Shown here piece after piece: positions 14,471-16,576 of a stretch of DNA of 16,576 bases. Below the pieces are notes generated by a model, which ran no database searches, had not been told where the DNA came from, and saw only the letters and a program-made list of their open reading frames with translations. The stretch's first letter is position 1, and every line of letters starts with the position of its first letter. The DNA lies in the NCBI GenBank assembly GCA_964429465.1, contig CAYSCA010000055.1, positions 1-16,576 on the forward strand. Reading direction: 5' to 3'. The stretch comes from Ferrovibrio sp964429465. GTDB lineage: Bacteria; Pseudomonadota; Alphaproteobacteria; Ferrovibrionales; Ferrovibrionaceae. The position numbers and the translations under genes were made by a program.

Positions 14471-15626
14471 CTTTCAGCTTCACGACCTTGATCCGCGCGT
14501 CCTCTGCGGCCAGCGCCAGCTCGCCGCGCTTCAGCCGCAACGCATCCTCGCCGAAAATCTCGCGGCGCCAGCCCTGCAGCGCCGGCACGCTGGCCTTGTC
14601 GTCCGCGGCGATCTTGTCGAGATCGGCCGAGGAGGCGACCAGCTTCTGCGCGACGTCATGGTCGTCGCATTTCATCTTGAGCAGCACTTTCAGCAGCTCG
14701 ACCAACGGGCCAATGCCGCGCGGCAGCTCGGGCTCTCGCTCCAGCACCGGCCAGGTTTCACGCGGGCTGGCGAGTTTGGCGGCAATCGCCGCCAGCAGGC
14801 CGGTGCCCATCTTGCCCTCGGCGAAACCTTTTGAGAGGCCGCGCATGCGTTCCAAGTCATCGGCCACCTTTGGCGGATGAGCCGCGATCTCCATCAGCGT
14901 CTCGTCGCGGACGATGCGCTGGCGCGGGATGTCGCGGTTGCGTGCCTCGATCTCGCGCCAGGCGGCAGCGGCCTGCAGCACGGCAAGGTATTCGGGCTTG
15001 GTGGTGCGCGGCTTCAGCCGCCGCCACATATTCTCTGGGGGCAATTCATAGGTCGCCGGGTCGGCCAGCAGGGCCATCTCCTCGGTCAGCCACGCGCTGC
15101 GGCCGGTCTTCTGCAGGCGGGCGCTCAGCTTGTCGTAGATCTTGCGCAGATGCGTGACGTCGGACAGCGCATAGCGGATCTGCTTCTCAGTCAGCGGCCG
15201 CCGCGACCAGTCGGTGAAGCGGGACGATTTGTCGATCTGCGCGCCGGCCAGCTTGGAGGCCAGCTGCTCGTAGGAGACCTGGTCGCCGAAGCCGCAGACC
15301 ATGGCGGCGACCTGGCTGTCGAACAGCGGCGCCGGCACTTCGCCCATGAGCTTGGTGAAGATTTCCAGGTCCTGCCGGGCGGCAACCTTGAGCACCTGCC
15401 GGTTGCGGAGCAGGTCGAACAGCGGTTCCAGCGACAGGCCCTCGGCCAGCGGGTCGATGACCCGGGCCTCCTCGGGTCCGGCGATCTGGATCAGGCAGAC
15501 CTTCGGCCAGTAGGTGGTTTCGCGCATGAACTCGGTATCCACGGTGACATAGGCCGCAGGGACCAGAGAGGCGCAGAAACGGGCAAGGTCTTCGGTTTGG
15601 GTGATCGGGGTGGGGTCGGCATGCAT
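14466..15626 (-). CDS. rnd: Ribonuclease D
   Basis: A DEDDy 3'-5' exoribonuclease that trims tRNA and other structured RNA 3' ends. With the ATG at 15626 it has 386 residues; an ATG at 15644 would add six. Exo I is VDTEF (D30, E32), Exo II is ARQDLEIF (D86) and Exo III is YALSD (Y152, D156), so all catalytic residues are present. A helical HRDC domain follows at about 205-285, and a second HRDC-like stretch to the end. Oddly, the Exo II block reads VLKVAARQDLEIF, where the common alphaproteobacterial form I know is KVFHAARQDLEI; two residues before AARQD appear missing. The gene is divergent from aspS and convergent with ppx. Neither start has a strong ribosome site; the inner one begins closest to the conserved fold. 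Confidence 0.94.
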   Translation of the reverse strand: MHADPTPITQTEDLARFCASLVPAAYVTVDTEFMRETTYWPKVCLIQIAGPEEARVIDPLAEGLSLEPLFDLLRNRQVLKVAARQDLEIFTKLMGEVPAPLFDSQVAAMVCGFGDQVSYEQLASKLAGAQIDKSSRFTDWSRRPLTEKQIRYALSDVTHLRKIYDKLSARLQKTGRSAWLTEEMALLADPATYELPPENMWRRLKPRTTKPEYLAVLQAAAAWREIEARNRDIPRQRIVRDETLMEIAAHPPKVADDLERMRGLSKGFAEGKMGTGLLAAIAAKLASPRETWPVLEREPELPRGIGPLVELLKVLLKMKCDDHDVAQKLVASSADLDKIAADDKASVPALQGWRREIFGEDALRLKRGELALAAEDARIKVVKLKG

Positions 15627-15797
15627 GATGGGGCCTATTACCATGCCGGCGGTCCCGGCCCAATCCCTGCAGGCTACCGGAGAGGCGGATTTTCCCCTAA
15701 GCTCGGCCTTGACTTTCCGCAGTCGAAAGGGCCTGTTCGGCCTCGATTTTCACCGGATTTCCCCAGCGATTCCGCAGACAGATTCTGAAGGCCCGTC

Positions 15798-16576
15798 ATG
15801 TCCCGTTACCGTACGCATACCTGTGGTCAATTGCGGTCCGACGCCGTCGGCGCCGAGGTCAAGCTCGCCGGCTGGGTCCATCGCAAGCGCGACCACGGCA
15901 ACCTGCTGTTCATCGACCTGCGCGACCATTACGGCGTGACCCAGTGCGTCGCCGAAAGCGGCTCTGAGGCCTTCAAACAGATGGAAGGCCTGCGCTCGGA
16001 ATACGTTGTGAGCGTCAGCGGCAAGGTGGTGGCCCGCACGCCGGAAACGGTGAACCCGAACCTGCCGACCGGCGAGGTGGAGGTGGTAGTCTCCTCGATC
16101 GAGGTACTGGGCGAGGCGCAGGACCTGCCGATGCCGGTGTTCGGCGAGCAGGAATATCCGGAAGAGATCCGGCTGAAGTACCGCTTCCTCGATCTGCGCC
16201 GCGAGCGGCTGCACAACAACATCATCCTGCGCAGCAAGGTGATCTCCTCGATCCGCCGCCGCATGACGGATCAGGGTTTCATGGAATTCCAGACGCCGAT
16301 CCTGACAGCGTCGTCGCCGGAAGGCGCGCGCGACTTCCTGGTGCCGAGCCGCCTGCATCCGGGCCGCTTCTACGCCCTGCCGCAGGCGCCTCAGCAGTTC
16401 AAGCAGCTGATCATGGTGTCGGGCTTCGACCGCTATTTCCAGATCGCGCCCTGCTTCCGCGACGAGGATGCCCGCGCCGACCGCTCGCCCGGCGAGTTCT
16501 ACCAGCTCGACATCGAGATGAGCTTCGTCACCCAGGACGACGTGTTCAATGCGGTCGAGCCGGTGCTGCGCGGCGT
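15798..16576 (+). CDS. aspS: Aspartyl-tRNA synthetase, N-terminal part, runs off window
   Basis: The first 259 codons of a class II aspartyl-tRNA synthetase, which attaches aspartate to tRNA-Asp (or tRNA-Asp and tRNA-Asn in organisms lacking AsnRS). GAAGG lies 7 nt before the ATG at 15798. Residues about 1-110 form the OB-fold anticodon-binding domain (GWVHRKRDHGNLLFIDLRD). The catalytic domain then begins with YRFLDLRRERL and class II motif 1, flipping-loop region SPEGARDFLVPSR, QAPQQFKQLIMVSGFDRYFQ, and motif 2 CFRDEDARADRSPGEFYQLDIEMSF. The bacterial GAD insertion and motif 3 lie beyond the right edge. The sequence does not settle whether it is discriminating; gatCAB presence elsewhere in the genome would be informative. 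Confidence 0.97.
   Translation, partial: MSRYRTHTCGQLRSDAVGAEVKLAGWVHRKRDHGNLLFIDLRDHYGVTQCVAESGSEAFKQMEGLRSEYVVSVSGKVVARTPETVNPNLPTGEVEVVVSSIEVLGEAQDLPMPVFGEQEYPEEIRLKYRFLDLRRERLHNNIILRSKVISSIRRRMTDQGFMEFQTPILTASSPEGARDFLVPSRLHPGRFYALPQAPQQFKQLIMVSGFDRYFQIAPCFRDEDARADRSPGEFYQLDIEMSFVTQDDVFNAVEPVLRG

Noticed and set aside
15709..15739. Possible aspS promoter with TTGACT at 15709-15714
   Set aside because: No acceptable -10 element at 16-18 bases; the candidates (CCTGTT, TGTTCG) are too far from consensus.

Overview
The window is GC-rich, densely packed bacterial chromosome with no tRNA, rRNA, transposase or CRISPR array that I can see. Gene content and order point to an alphaproteobacterium, probably Rhodospirillales-like. 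The flanks carry the recurring alphaproteobacterial neighbourhood purM <> DUF2066 / perM-like / hda ... ppk-ppx >< rnd <> aspS, and the proteins have alphaproteobacterial character, for example the AspRS motif 2 wording and a DUF4169 protein. I cannot name the genus.

Layout. (1) 1-726, minus: the N-terminal two thirds of purM, running off the left edge. (2) 743-3620, plus: three genes joined by ATGA stop/start overlaps, encoding a secreted DUF2066 protein, an AI-2E/PerM-family membrane protein and the replication regulator Hda. (3) 3637-6482, minus: a probable operon of sensor histidine kinase, OmpR-type response regulator, a 57-residue DUF4169 protein and an unrecognised 150-residue protein. 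(4) 6483-6727: a divergent control region with several short inverted repeats. (5) 6728-10069, plus: a large autotransporter followed 30 nt later by a lipoprotein of the alpha/beta-hydrolase fold. (6) 10090-10602, minus: a SixA-type histidine phosphatase. (7) 10736-14465, plus: ppk1 and ppx, one nucleotide apart, behind a near-consensus promoter. (8) 14466-15626, minus: RNase D, whose stop codon abuts that of ppx. (9) 15798 to the right edge: the start of aspS.

How it fits together. The outer genes are housekeeping: purine synthesis, control of DnaA, polyphosphate synthesis and hydrolysis, RNA processing and tRNA charging. Between hda and ppk, which I recall as neighbours in many alphaproteobacteria, sit about 7 kb of envelope- and signalling-related genes. 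The most interesting reading is that the two-component system, the divergent autotransporter and the lipoprotein hydrolase form one accessory cell-surface module. That is inference from layout. I found no clearly new biochemical system. The best leads are this insertion, the unrecognised operon members, the mosaic look of the autotransporter passenger and its unusual start region.
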